Assembly: GCA_016931875.1 (NCBI GenBank)
Contig: JAFGDX010000428.1
Span: forward strand, 1-7,444
Direction of reading: 5' to 3'
Length of the DNA stretch: 7,444 nucleotides
Origin: Prolixibacteraceae bacterium
GTDB taxonomy: Bacteria; Bacteroidota; Bacteroidia; Bacteroidales; Prolixibacteraceae
Under the pieces are notes generated by a model. That model saw only the letters and a list, made by a program, of their open reading frames with translations, was not told the DNA's origin and did no database searches. Shown one piece after another: positions 1 through 6,505 of this stretch; positions within the stretch are counted from its first letter, which is position 1, and each line of letters starts with the position of its first letter. The position numbers and the translations under genes were made by a program.

Positions 1-32
1 GTTGCTTTTAGGAACATAAAAAAAGTAAACAG

Positions 33-863
33 ATGCCAAGAACAAATTTTCAGGAATTATTGGATGCAGGTGTACACTTTGGTCACCTGAAAAGAAAGTG
101 GAATCCAAACATGGAACCTTACATTTTCATGGAAAAAAACGGAATCCACATTATCGATCTTCAAAAAACAATTGTAAAAATTGACGACGCTGCCAAAGCA
201 ATCAAACAAATTGCAAAATCGGGTCGGAAAATTTTATTTGTTGCCACAAAAAAACAAGCCAAAGATTTGGTTGCCGATTTGGTAAAAAGTGTTGGAATGC
301 CCTACGTTACTGAACGTTGGCCCGGCGGTATGCTTACCAATTTCCCCACCATCCGGAAAGCAGTAAAAAAAATGATCTCTATCGACAAAATGACAAAGGA
401 TTCCAGTTGGGATAACCTTTCGAAAAGAGAAAAACTGCAAATTACAAGGCAACGTGCCAAGTTGGAGAAAATTCTGGGTAGCATCACTGATCTTACCCGC
501 TTGCCGGCAGCATTGTTTATTGTTGATGTAATGAAAGAAAAAATTGCGGTTCGTGAAGCTCATCGTTTGGGTATTCCCGTATTTGCAATTGTTGATACCA
601 ACTCAAATCCGGAAGGAATCGATTTTGTTATTCCGGCCAACGACGACGCTTCTCAGTCTATCAAACTAATTGTTGGTGTAATGACCGACGCCATTCGTGA
701 AGGACTGAATGAAAGAAAAGCAGAAAAAGATAAAGAAGATACTGACTCAACTCCGGTAAAAAAAGCAAGGAAAAAAGCAAAAGACGAGGATGAAGACCTT
801 GATGAGGATGACGACACAGATATTGAAGTTGACGACGATGATGATGAATCTGACGAAGATTAA
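33..863 (+). CDS. rpsB: 30S ribosomal protein S2 (uS2) with acidic C-terminal extension
   Basis: Structural protein of the small ribosomal subunit; in well-studied bacteria uS2 joins late in assembly and helps dock protein S1 near the mRNA exit side. Residues 1-228 read as a full S2 domain: LLDAGVHFGHLKRKWNPNM near the N-terminus, the GIHIIDLQKT segment (37-46), RWPGGMLTNFPTI (95-107) and the IPVFAIVDTNSNP segment (181-193). At 276 residues it is longer than E. coli S2 (241). The excess is a tail from about residue 229: a charged linker, a basic patch KKARKKAK (243-250), then 26 residues of which 21 are Asp or Glu. The ATG at 33 gives the conserved MPRTNFQELL start. It is preceded by A-rich sequence without a Shine-Dalgarno motif, as usual in Bacteroidota. 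tsf follows after 51 bases, the classical rpsB-tsf operon. The promoter lies outside the window; the first 32 bases are leader or spacer. Confidence 0.98.
   Translation: MPRTNFQELLDAGVHFGHLKRKWNPNMEPYIFMEKNGIHIIDLQKTIVKIDDAAKAIKQIAKSGRKILFVATKKQAKDLVADLVKSVGMPYVTERWPGGMLTNFPTIRKAVKKMISIDKMTKDSSWDNLSKREKLQITRQRAKLEKILGSITDLTRLPAALFIVDVMKEKIAVREAHRLGIPVFAIVDTNSNPEGIDFVIPANDDASQSIKLIVGVMTDAIREGLNERKAEKDKEDTDSTPVKKARKKAKDEDEDLDEDDDTDIEVDDDDDESDED
783..860 (+). repeat. Low-complexity GAN-codon tract encoding the S2 acidic tail
   Basis: The last 26 sense codons of rpsB are almost all GAC, GAT, GAA or GAG, giving a DNA stretch with near three-base periodicity. Synonymous codons are mixed rather than one triplet repeated (for example GAC GAC GAT GAT GAT for residues 267-271). 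This suggests the acidic protein sequence is being maintained and is not just a recent slippage expansion. That reading is inference. Confidence 0.7.
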
Positions 864-914
864 TTAAGAACAGGTTATTTATTCTATAAAACCATTTAAA
901 AACGAAATTTTATT

Positions 915-1742
915 ATGTCATTTACAACTGCCGACGTAGTTAAATTGCGTAAAGCAACCGGCGCAGGGATGATGGATTGCAAAAATGCCCTGAAAGAAGC
1001 CGAAGGTAACTTTGACAGAGCCCTTGAAATTATCCGCGAAAAAGGAAAATTAGTAGCTAACAAACGTGCCGACAGAGAAGCTTCGGAAGGAGCAGTTCTG
1101 GCAAAAGTTACCGAAGATGGTAAATTTGGCGCTTTGGTGGTGTTAAATTGCGAAACCGACTTTGTGGCAAAAAATGAAGATTTTGTTGCCTTTGCCGGTA
1201 GTATTCTGGAAGTGGCTTTGGCAAATAAAGCTGAAAATCTGGATGCACTGAAAGCAATGGAACTCGACGGAAGAACAATTGAAGCACAGGTAACCGAACA
1301 AACCGGCGTTATCGGTGAAAAAATTGAACTTTCCTACTACAATAAAATTGAAGCGGAAACGGTAACTGCCTACATTCACCCCGGAAATAAACTGGCAACT
1401 TTGGTTGGATTTAACAAAGGTGGTGTTGAAATTCAGGTAGCCAAAGATGTGGCAATGCAGGTTGCGGCAATGGCTCCGGTTTCTGTAGATACCGATTCTA
1501 TTCCGCAGGAAGTTATTGATAAAGAACTGGAAATTGCAAAAGAAAAATTCCGCCAGGAAGGGAAACCTGAAGCCATGTTGGACAAAATTGCACAGGGTGC
1601 ATTAAACAAATGGTACAAGGAAGTTACCTTGCTGAACCAAACCTACGTAAAAGACGGAAAAATATCTATTAAAGATTTCCTGAAACAGAATGACAGCGAG
1701 CTTACGGTGACTGCATTTGAACGTTATTCGTTGAATGTGTAA
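915..1742 (+). CDS. tsf: Translation elongation factor Ts
   Basis: Cytoplasmic guanine-nucleotide exchange factor that releases GDP from EF-Tu so it can be reloaded with GTP and aminoacyl-tRNA. The N-terminal UBA-like domain is clear (residues about 5-45, with VVKLRKATGAGMMDCKNALK and a following FDRALEIIREKG helix). The EF-Tu-contacting motif TDFVAKNEDF is at 81-90; D82 and F83 correspond to the Asp80-Phe81 pair of E. coli EF-Ts that disturbs the Mg-binding site of EF-Tu. The core domain continues through a HPGNKLATLVGF segment (about 154-165) and ends near a C-terminal LLNQTYVKD motif typical of the family. Length (275 aa) is normal. The ATG at 915 gives the conserved MSFTTADVVKLR start; the 51-base spacer after rpsB is AT-rich with no Shine-Dalgarno motif or obvious terminator, so co-transcription with rpsB is expected. 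A strong terminator follows 19 bases after the stop. Confidence 0.98.
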   Translation: MSFTTADVVKLRKATGAGMMDCKNALKEAEGNFDRALEIIREKGKLVANKRADREASEGAVLAKVTEDGKFGALVVLNCETDFVAKNEDFVAFAGSILEVALANKAENLDALKAMELDGRTIEAQVTEQTGVIGEKIELSYYNKIEAETVTAYIHPGNKLATLVGFNKGGVEIQVAKDVAMQVAAMAPVSVDTDSIPQEVIDKELEIAKEKFRQEGKPEAMLDKIAQGALNKWYKEVTLLNQTYVKDGKISIKDFLKQNDSELTVTAFERYSLNV

Positions 1743-1761
1743 CCAAAGCTGAAGAAGATAC

Positions 1762-1798
1762 AAAAAAGCCGCCGCTTATTTCGGGCGGCTTTTTTTTT
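1762..1798. terminator. Rho-independent terminator, probably bidirectional
   Basis: A perfect GCCGCC/GGCGGC stem (1768-1773 with 1784-1789) is extended by six A-T pairs (1762-1767 with 1790-1795), around a 10-base loop, and followed by T's to 1798. It ends the rpsB-tsf transcript. The A-run on the left means the minus strand also reads as a GC stem followed by six T's, so it can also stop transcripts of the convergent lipoprotein gene, whose stop codon is at 1909-1911. Confidence 0.9.
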
Positions 1799-1908
1799 GC
1801 TGCCAACTATCCGTTTCACTTTTTACCCTGCCTGAAATTTGTTTATAATCTGCAGTGCACAGGCACAATGGAATTGGCCGGTTTTTTTCAGGTGTTGCAA
1901 AGTTCCTT

Positions 1909-2388
1909 TTACTCCTCAATTTCAATCAATTTGTTGTCGTTTTTTAACTGATTAATGAGTCTTGAATCATTGCGTAAATCTTCTCCTGAAAAAAATTCAG
2001 CGGTTGAACCCGGATACCCCAGTATCATGTAAATCAAATCCGGAGCTCCGGGCATAAAAGTAATTATATCATAATAACCTGTTGAAACATAGCCGGGAAT
2101 ATAGGTGGCTTCGTAAATCATCTGGTTATCCCAAACTACGCCAAGTTTAAAATATGGTGGGTCAAAAGTAGTTTGGTTTCTAATTTTTTCCCATGCCGAT
2201 TCATCAACACGAAAAATGTAGTTTGTTGAATCGTAGCCAATTATATCGTTATAGTTTACAATAATTTCCCGGGGATTTTCCGCATTGCAAAAAATAATTT
2301 TGTGGTTGGCGTTTAAATCATCATCTTTTTGACAGTTGTTGAATCCGGCCAGTAAAACAAGCAGGAACAGAAATTTTTTTGTTTTCAT
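1909..2388 (-). CDS. Small predicted surface-exposed lipoprotein, function unknown
   Basis: Encodes 159 residues from the ATG at 2388. A GTG directly before it (2391-2389) could add one Met, but ATG is the simpler start. The N-terminus is a lipoprotein signal: MKTKK, a hydrophobic run FLFLLVLLAGF (6-16), then Cys19. The residues before Cys (F-N-N) are not the textbook lipobox, but relaxed versions are common in Bacteroidota. Cys19 is followed by QKDDD (20-24), matching the lipoprotein export signal described in Capnocytophaga (consensus around QKDDE), so I infer an outer-membrane lipoprotein facing outward. The mature part (about 140 residues) is rich in aromatic and beta-prone residues (DSTNYIFRVDESAWEKI, YIPGYVSTGYYDIITF) with a charged C-terminal segment RNDSRLINQLKNDNKLIEIEE split across the end; no catalytic motif is visible. 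I do not recognise the family. It lies 93 bases downstream of the hydrolase gene on the same strand and may be read through from it. Confidence 0.82.
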   Translation of the reverse strand: MKTKKFLFLLVLLAGFNNCQKDDDLNANHKIIFCNAENPREIIVNYNDIIGYDSTNYIFRVDESAWEKIRNQTTFDPPYFKLGVVWDNQMIYEATYIPGYVSTGYYDIITFMPGAPDLIYMILGYPGSTAEFFSGEDLRNDSRLINQLKNDNKLIEIEE

Positions 2389-2481
2389 CACTCCGTGGTT
2401 TTTCAGTCAGATGTTTTTGAAAGCTTTTAGGTTGCTTTAAGTGAATTTAAATGTGTTTTGCCATTGAATCTGAAATGCAAT

Positions 2482-3888
2482 TTATCCGGAGCATGTTTTA
2501 AGAATCCACTCTGTTATTAACTCCAAAATTTCAGGCGAAAAGGTCTCCTCAATTTCCGCGTATTCCGAAATGGCGCCGGTTTTACAGCGTTGAAATAGGT
2601 GGTTCAGGTTTTCCGGTTTCAGGATTTTAAAATGTTTGTTTCCACCTTCCGATAGTGCTTTTTCAATCGCTTCCAGATTTTCATCCGCGGGCACCTGAAC
2701 ATCTTTTAAACCGTTGATTGCCAGCACAGGGCATGCAACTTTAGTTAGCGTCGGAGCGGGATCATAGGTCAGAAAAAACCGGAACCACGGTGTATCTACC
2801 GCAGCCACCCGTGCATCGATGACTTTTTTCTGGTCATCGTTCATCATCGGGTACATCCCTCCGGAATAGGTTCGCTGAAGCCGGTCGGTTTGTACAGCTG
2901 AATCCTTTTCATTCAACAGTATATCGAAAATAGCTTTTTGCAGCTGACGGTTTTTTTCGATGACCTCCTGTGTCATTCCTGCTGCTTTTAGTGAAATATC
3001 ATTTTGTTTGTAAAGGATTTGTTCGCCTTTTATTCCGGGGCCTGCCAGTAGAACAATAAAGGCAACATCTTTTGATTTGCTTGCAACAATCGGTGCTATC
3101 AATCCGCCTTCACTATGCCCGATGAGTCCTATTTTGGTTTTGTTGATTTCTTTTCTGGTTTTCAAAAAGTCAATTCCCGCCAAAACATCTCCGGCAAAAT
3201 CTTCGCTTGTGGCTTCACGGATGTTTCCTTCCGAACCGCCAACACCCCGGTCGTCAACACGTAAAACGGCAATGCCGTGCCGGGTAAGAAAATCGGCAAT
3301 CACCAAAAATGGTTTGTGTTCAAAAATGGTTTCATCCCGGTCTTGTGCCCCCGAGCCCGAAATCAGAATAACAGCCGGGTAGTTTTTTGTATTTGCCGGA
3401 AGTGTCAGTGTTCCGGCCAGTTTTAACCCGGAAACCGGATTTACATACTCCACACCTTCTGTTAAATACGGAAACGGTGGCCGGGGTGTTTGCGGACGTT
3501 TGATTTCAGTAATGGTTTCTGTTTTTTTGAGAGTGAGCGGTAAGTTTATTCCGTGTTGACTCCAGTTGCCTGAAATCATTGAATCGTTTTCAAATTTTCC
3601 TGCAAATTTTCCGACAATTAGGTCAACAGTTAGTTTCAGGCTGTCGGCAGTTGCCAAAGTTTTACTCACCGGAACATCTTTGGCTCCCTGCACCGGAACA
3701 TCAAGTTTGGAAGAGAGATGGCCGTTTTCATCTTCCGAAATCCTGAAAATCATTTCGATTGTGCCGGCGGGTAGCTCCAGTTTCCCACTCCAGTTTCCAT
3801 GTGCTTTTGAAACGGCCTGTGCATGAGACCGGATTCCGGGGGCAAGAAAAAATACGGGGCACAAAATCCAAAGCATCAGTTGTTTCAT
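2482..3888 (-). CDS. Secreted alpha/beta hydrolase with N-terminal beta-rich domain
   Basis: Predicted exported serine hydrolase (esterase or peptidase-like; substrate not deducible). A Sec signal peptide is seen at residues 1-25 (hydrophobic LMLWILCPVFFLAPG, cleavage probably after SHAQA). Residues about 28-125 form a beta-rich accessory domain that begins with GNWSGKLELP (31-40) and ends with GNWSQHGINLPLTLKK (107-122). The alpha/beta hydrolase domain runs from about 145 to 468. It has an oxyanion-type loop SGSGAQDRDE (177-186), the RVDDRGVGGSEG strand-turn (210-221), the nucleophile elbow GHSEGG with Ser259, a helical lid region (about 285-380), the acid Asp396 in NGLKDVQVP and the base His430 in LNHLF. 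The triad is thus complete. Length 468 fits family members with this extra domain. The ATG at 3888 is well placed before the signal peptide. It is divergent from the gene at 4081 across 192 bases, with the lipoprotein gene downstream. Confidence 0.92.
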   Translation of the reverse strand: MKQLMLWILCPVFFLAPGIRSHAQAVSKAHGNWSGKLELPAGTIEMIFRISEDENGHLSSKLDVPVQGAKDVPVSKTLATADSLKLTVDLIVGKFAGKFENDSMISGNWSQHGINLPLTLKKTETITEIKRPQTPRPPFPYLTEGVEYVNPVSGLKLAGTLTLPANTKNYPAVILISGSGAQDRDETIFEHKPFLVIADFLTRHGIAVLRVDDRGVGGSEGNIREATSEDFAGDVLAGIDFLKTRKEINKTKIGLIGHSEGGLIAPIVASKSKDVAFIVLLAGPGIKGEQILYKQNDISLKAAGMTQEVIEKNRQLQKAIFDILLNEKDSAVQTDRLQRTYSGGMYPMMNDDQKKVIDARVAAVDTPWFRFFLTYDPAPTLTKVACPVLAINGLKDVQVPADENLEAIEKALSEGGNKHFKILKPENLNHLFQRCKTGAISEYAEIEETFSPEILELITEWILKTCSG

Positions 3889-4054
3889 CCGGTTTTTTCT
3901 TGCAAATTACTATTTTTTGTTCTTGGTTTACCTTCTTCTTTTAATATTCATACAAATAATAAATGATTGTTTTTGGAGGTTTTGTTCAGCATGTGAATTA
4001 TATTTTTTTGAAAACAGTTTTTATCTGAATAAGGAAACAGGTTTCGTTTTCTTT

Positions 4055-4064
4055 TATAATTTCG
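4055..4064 (+). promoter_or_regulatory. Possible -7/-10 promoter element for the 4081 gene
   Basis: The 192-base divergent spacer (3889-4080) is AT-rich. Just before the plus-strand gene it contains TATAATTTCG, which reads either as a TATAAT box or as a one-mismatch version of the Bacteroidota -7 element TAnnTTTG. No TTTG or TTG lies at the expected upstream distance, and the implied leader is only about 10 bases, so this is weak. I found no exact TAnnTTTG for the divergent hydrolase gene. Confidence 0.25.
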
Positions 4065-4080
4065 GGAGCAAATATTTTTT

Positions 4081-4821
4081 ATGCAACCGGTAAAAAAGCA
4101 ACTTGAAATAGTATTGGTAAATTATTTCAGGGAAAAGTGGAGCGCTTTTCCAAAGGGAAACCTGGAACCGGCAGAGTCGCCCGATTTTATTCTTTCGTTA
4201 AAAAATTACCAGAAAATCGGGATCGAACTTACTCGTCTGAATCCTGTAAATGCCAATGTTCCGGATGAAAAGCAACTGGAAATAATCGGGGGTAGAGAAC
4301 ACCTGATAGAAATTGCACGGAACATTTTTGAAAATGAAATGCCACATAAATTGTTTGTCAAATTTTTGTTTTCCGAAGAGATTTTAATTGAAAGTGAACG
4401 GCAAATGATGGTTGCGGTTCAAACCGCTTTGGTCATCCGAAAGGCCTTAAAAAACAAAAAGCAGGGCGGTTTTTTTCAGATTTTGTTACAAGGCCGCGAA
4501 CTTCCGCCCGGAATTAGTGAAATATTGATTGTGGGGCATCCGGTGCTGGAGATTTCCCTTTGGGAGCGATCAAATAACCTGGGCATTTCAAACAATGTGG
4601 TTGACGATATAAAAAAATCCATTCACAAAAAAGATGAAAAGTTAAAACTGTACCAAAAGCAACGGCTCAATTACTATTGGCTGCTTATTACCACCGACCG
4701 GTTGCGGGGAGTAAAAAATTTTAACCTTCCCGAGAAAATTATCAACCACCGGTTTTATTCCCACTTCCAGCATGTTTTTTTGTTTGATTTGATAAAAGCG
4801 GAAGTGTATGAACTGGTGTAG
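4081..4821 (+). CDS. Hypothetical protein with PD-(D/E)XK-like N-terminal motif
   Basis: Encodes 246 residues with no signal peptide or membrane segment, so it is probably cytoplasmic. I do not recognise a named family. Visible features: an N-terminal helix (about 4-20); then PDFILSL (34-40) followed by GIELTRL (47-53), an Asp35...Glu49-x-Thr51 arrangement reminiscent of the beta-hairpin core of PD-(D/E)XK nucleases, with Thr in place of the usual Lys; an acidic/basic helical region (about 63-126); a beta-rich stretch FFQILLQGRELPPGISEILIVG (two segments, 131-152); a Lys-rich helix IKKSIHKKDEKLKLY (177-191); and a C-terminal pair of likely strands, YYWLLITTD (198-206) and HVFLFDLIKAEVYEL (231-245). 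Nuclease activity is only a hypothesis. The ATG at 4081 follows a T-run; a GGGAG at 4064-4068 is 12 bases away, too far for a good ribosome binding site. The gene stands alone, divergent from the hydrolase and convergent with the acyl-CoA synthetase, 31 bases from its end. No toxin-antitoxin or defence partner is adjacent. Confidence 0.85.
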   Translation: MQPVKKQLEIVLVNYFREKWSAFPKGNLEPAESPDFILSLKNYQKIGIELTRLNPVNANVPDEKQLEIIGGREHLIEIARNIFENEMPHKLFVKFLFSEEILIESERQMMVAVQTALVIRKALKNKKQGGFFQILLQGRELPPGISEILIVGHPVLEISLWERSNNLGISNNVVDDIKKSIHKKDEKLKLYQKQRLNYYWLLITTDRLRGVKNFNLPEKIINHRFYSHFQHVFLFDLIKAEVYELV

Positions 4822-4852
4822 AAAGGTACTTACGGCCACCAACTTTTGATTT

Positions 4853-6505
4853 TTAGTATAAAGGAGGGTTTTCCGCAAACTTTTTCCGCAGCGCCCTTTT
4901 ATTAATTTTTCCAACGCTGGTTTTATCGATGGTACCGGTTTTCTGCACTTTCAGCAACATGGCTTCGCGCGGCAAAACCCCCGAATCAACACTTCCTTTT
5001 ACCAGTTGAATAATTTCCCTGTCATTTAATTCGGTGTTCAGTTTTTTTACCACAATGGCCAGCGGAATTTCACCCCAGTTTACATCGGGAACTCCGATAA
5101 CTGCTACTTCATCAACATGTTCATGTTTGCCAATTACGTCTTCTATTTCCAGCGAACTGAGCCATTCGCCACCCACTTTTATTATATCTTTGGTGCGGTC
5201 GGTAATGCGTATGCTGCCGCCGGCATCTACACAGGCCACATCGTTGGTATGCATCCAGCCATTTTGCCACAGTTTTTCCGAATGAACATGATCTTTTAAA
5301 TAGCCTTGTGTTAAGTAGGGGGAACGCACAATAATTTCGCCCGGGGTTTTATCATCCTGCGGAACATCTTTCCCCTGTTCATTTACTACGCGTATTTGTG
5401 CCAGGCCAATGGGTTTTCCGGTACGACACCTGATCTGGGCCTGTTCTTCAGGGGGCAGTTCCAGTTCTTCTGATGTAAGATGTGAAATGGACAACACCGG
5501 ACAGGTCTCTGACAATCCGTACCCTCCCAGCACATCGATTCCTCTTTTTAAGGCTTCAAGCGCCACTGCTTTTGGGAGTGCTGCCCCGCCGATAATACAG
5601 GTCCAGTTGGAAAGGTCGGCCTGAGCCGCTTCGGGGGCTTTTAACAGCATGTTTAAAATGGTGGGAACACAGTGGCTGAAAGTAACTTTATGTTTTAGCA
5701 ATAAGTTCATCAGCATGGCAGGAACATACTTTCCGGGATAAACCTGTTTGATTCCCATGTAGGTTGCCATATACGGAATTCCCCAGGCGTGTACATGAAA
5801 CATGGGAGTAATGGGCATATATACCGAGTCGCGGTGCATGCGTCCGTGAGCCGGCGATGCCAGCGCTGCAAGCGATGCAAGCGTGTGCAATACCAGCTGG
5901 CGGTGCGAAAAATAAACCCCTTTGGGTAGTCCGGTGGTGCCCGTGGTATAAAATGTGGTGGCACGTGTATTTTCATCCAGTTCCGGAAAATCAAATTCGG
6001 GTGAAGCGCCGGCGAGCATGGTTTCATATTCTCCTTCAAAATGAATATGTTGACTATTTACTTCACCGTTATCCTTAATAAGTATAAATTTCCGGCCATC
6101 GGCAATTCTTCCTTTTATAGCTTCCAGCAGGGGCAAAAAATCAGCATGACAGATAATTACATCGTCTTCGGCATGTTCAATGGTGTACACCATCTGTTCG
6201 GGCGACAAACGTACATTAATCATGTGCAAAACGGCACCCAGCATGGGAATGGCATAATACATTTCGAGGTAACGGTGCGAATCCCACTCCATAACGGCAA
6301 CCGTGTCGCCGGCTTTAATCCCAAGCGAAGTGAGCGCTCCGGCTAGCCGGTTTACACGTTCTTTCCATGTTTGGTAGGTAAGCGTAAGCTGGTCGCGGTA
6401 CACAATTTCCTGCGCGGGATTATCAACCAGCGGAGCCTGAAACAATTGTTTGATAATCAGCGGATAGGAATAGGCAGAGGTTGTACGTTCGATTAAATTG
6501 CTCAT
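4853..6505 (-). CDS. AMP-dependent acyl-CoA synthetase (AlkK/DmdB-like fatty acid-CoA ligase)
   Basis: Adenylate-forming enzyme that activates a carboxylic acid with ATP to an acyl-AMP and transfers it to CoA. All core motifs are present in order: P-loop YTTGTTGLPKG (186-196); substrate-pocket segment PMFHVHAWGIPY (234-245); A5 motif GGYGLSET (327-334); HTNDVA with the ribose-binding Asp (419-424); hinge and A8 region DRTKDIIKVGGEW (436-448); and the C-terminal catalytic lysine in TSVGKINKRALR (Lys533). Length 550 is standard. The FHVHAWGIPY segment, the EQMVYTIEHAED segment (103-114) and overall pattern recall medium-chain ligases such as AlkK and the methylmercaptopropionate ligase DmdB, rather than long-chain FadD. 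The exact acid is not deducible. The ATG at 6505 follows A-rich DNA (AAACAAAACAAAAACTT) without a Shine-Dalgarno motif. No signal peptide, so cytoplasmic. It lies 192 bases downstream of the GH127 gene on the same strand and may have its own promoter. Confidence 0.95.
   Translation of the reverse strand: MSNLIERTTSAYSYPLIIKQLFQAPLVDNPAQEIVYRDQLTLTYQTWKERVNRLAGALTSLGIKAGDTVAVMEWDSHRYLEMYYAIPMLGAVLHMINVRLSPEQMVYTIEHAEDDVIICHADFLPLLEAIKGRIADGRKFILIKDNGEVNSQHIHFEGEYETMLAGASPEFDFPELDENTRATTFYTTGTTGLPKGVYFSHRQLVLHTLASLAALASPAHGRMHRDSVYMPITPMFHVHAWGIPYMATYMGIKQVYPGKYVPAMLMNLLLKHKVTFSHCVPTILNMLLKAPEAAQADLSNWTCIIGGAALPKAVALEALKRGIDVLGGYGLSETCPVLSISHLTSEELELPPEEQAQIRCRTGKPIGLAQIRVVNEQGKDVPQDDKTPGEIIVRSPYLTQGYLKDHVHSEKLWQNGWMHTNDVACVDAGGSIRITDRTKDIIKVGGEWLSSLEIEDVIGKHEHVDEVAVIGVPDVNWGEIPLAIVVKKLNTELNDREIIQLVKGSVDSGVLPREAMLLKVQKTGTIDKTSVGKINKRALRKKFAENPPLY

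Noticed and set aside
1..32. Tail of an upstream rpsI gene, expected before rpsB in many Bacteroidota
   Set aside because: No frame in these 32 bases reads as an S9 C-terminus followed by a stop; this looks like intergenic leader.
234..563. Antisense open frame of 109 codons across rpsB
   Set aside because: Cys/Phe-rich translation typical of the reverse complement of a Lys-rich ribosomal protein gene; it lies wholly within rpsB.
1848..1866. GTGC-CTGT-GCAC inverted repeat in the convergent gap
   Set aside because: A four-base stem without a T-tract, expected by chance.
1869..1952. Short plus-strand frame of 27 codons beginning at an ATG in the tsf-lipoprotein gap
   Set aside because: It overlaps the lipoprotein gene end, has no ribosome binding or promoter signal beyond a generic TATAAT nearby, and its translation has no recognisable feature.
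2458..2480. Imperfect TTGCAT/ATGGCAA stem just after the hydrolase stop codon (minus strand)
   Set aside because: Six pairs with a bulge and no T-run after it; too weak to call a terminator.
4001..4010. TATTTTTTTG as a promoter -7 element for the 4081 gene
   Set aside because: Two bases too many between TA and TTTG compared with TAnnTTTG, and the upstream TTTG is only 16 bases away.
5710..6346. Several open frames of 70-109 codons on both strands inside the acyl-CoA synthetase gene
   Set aside because: All sit in other frames of a complete, motif-rich enzyme gene and show no plausible protein features.
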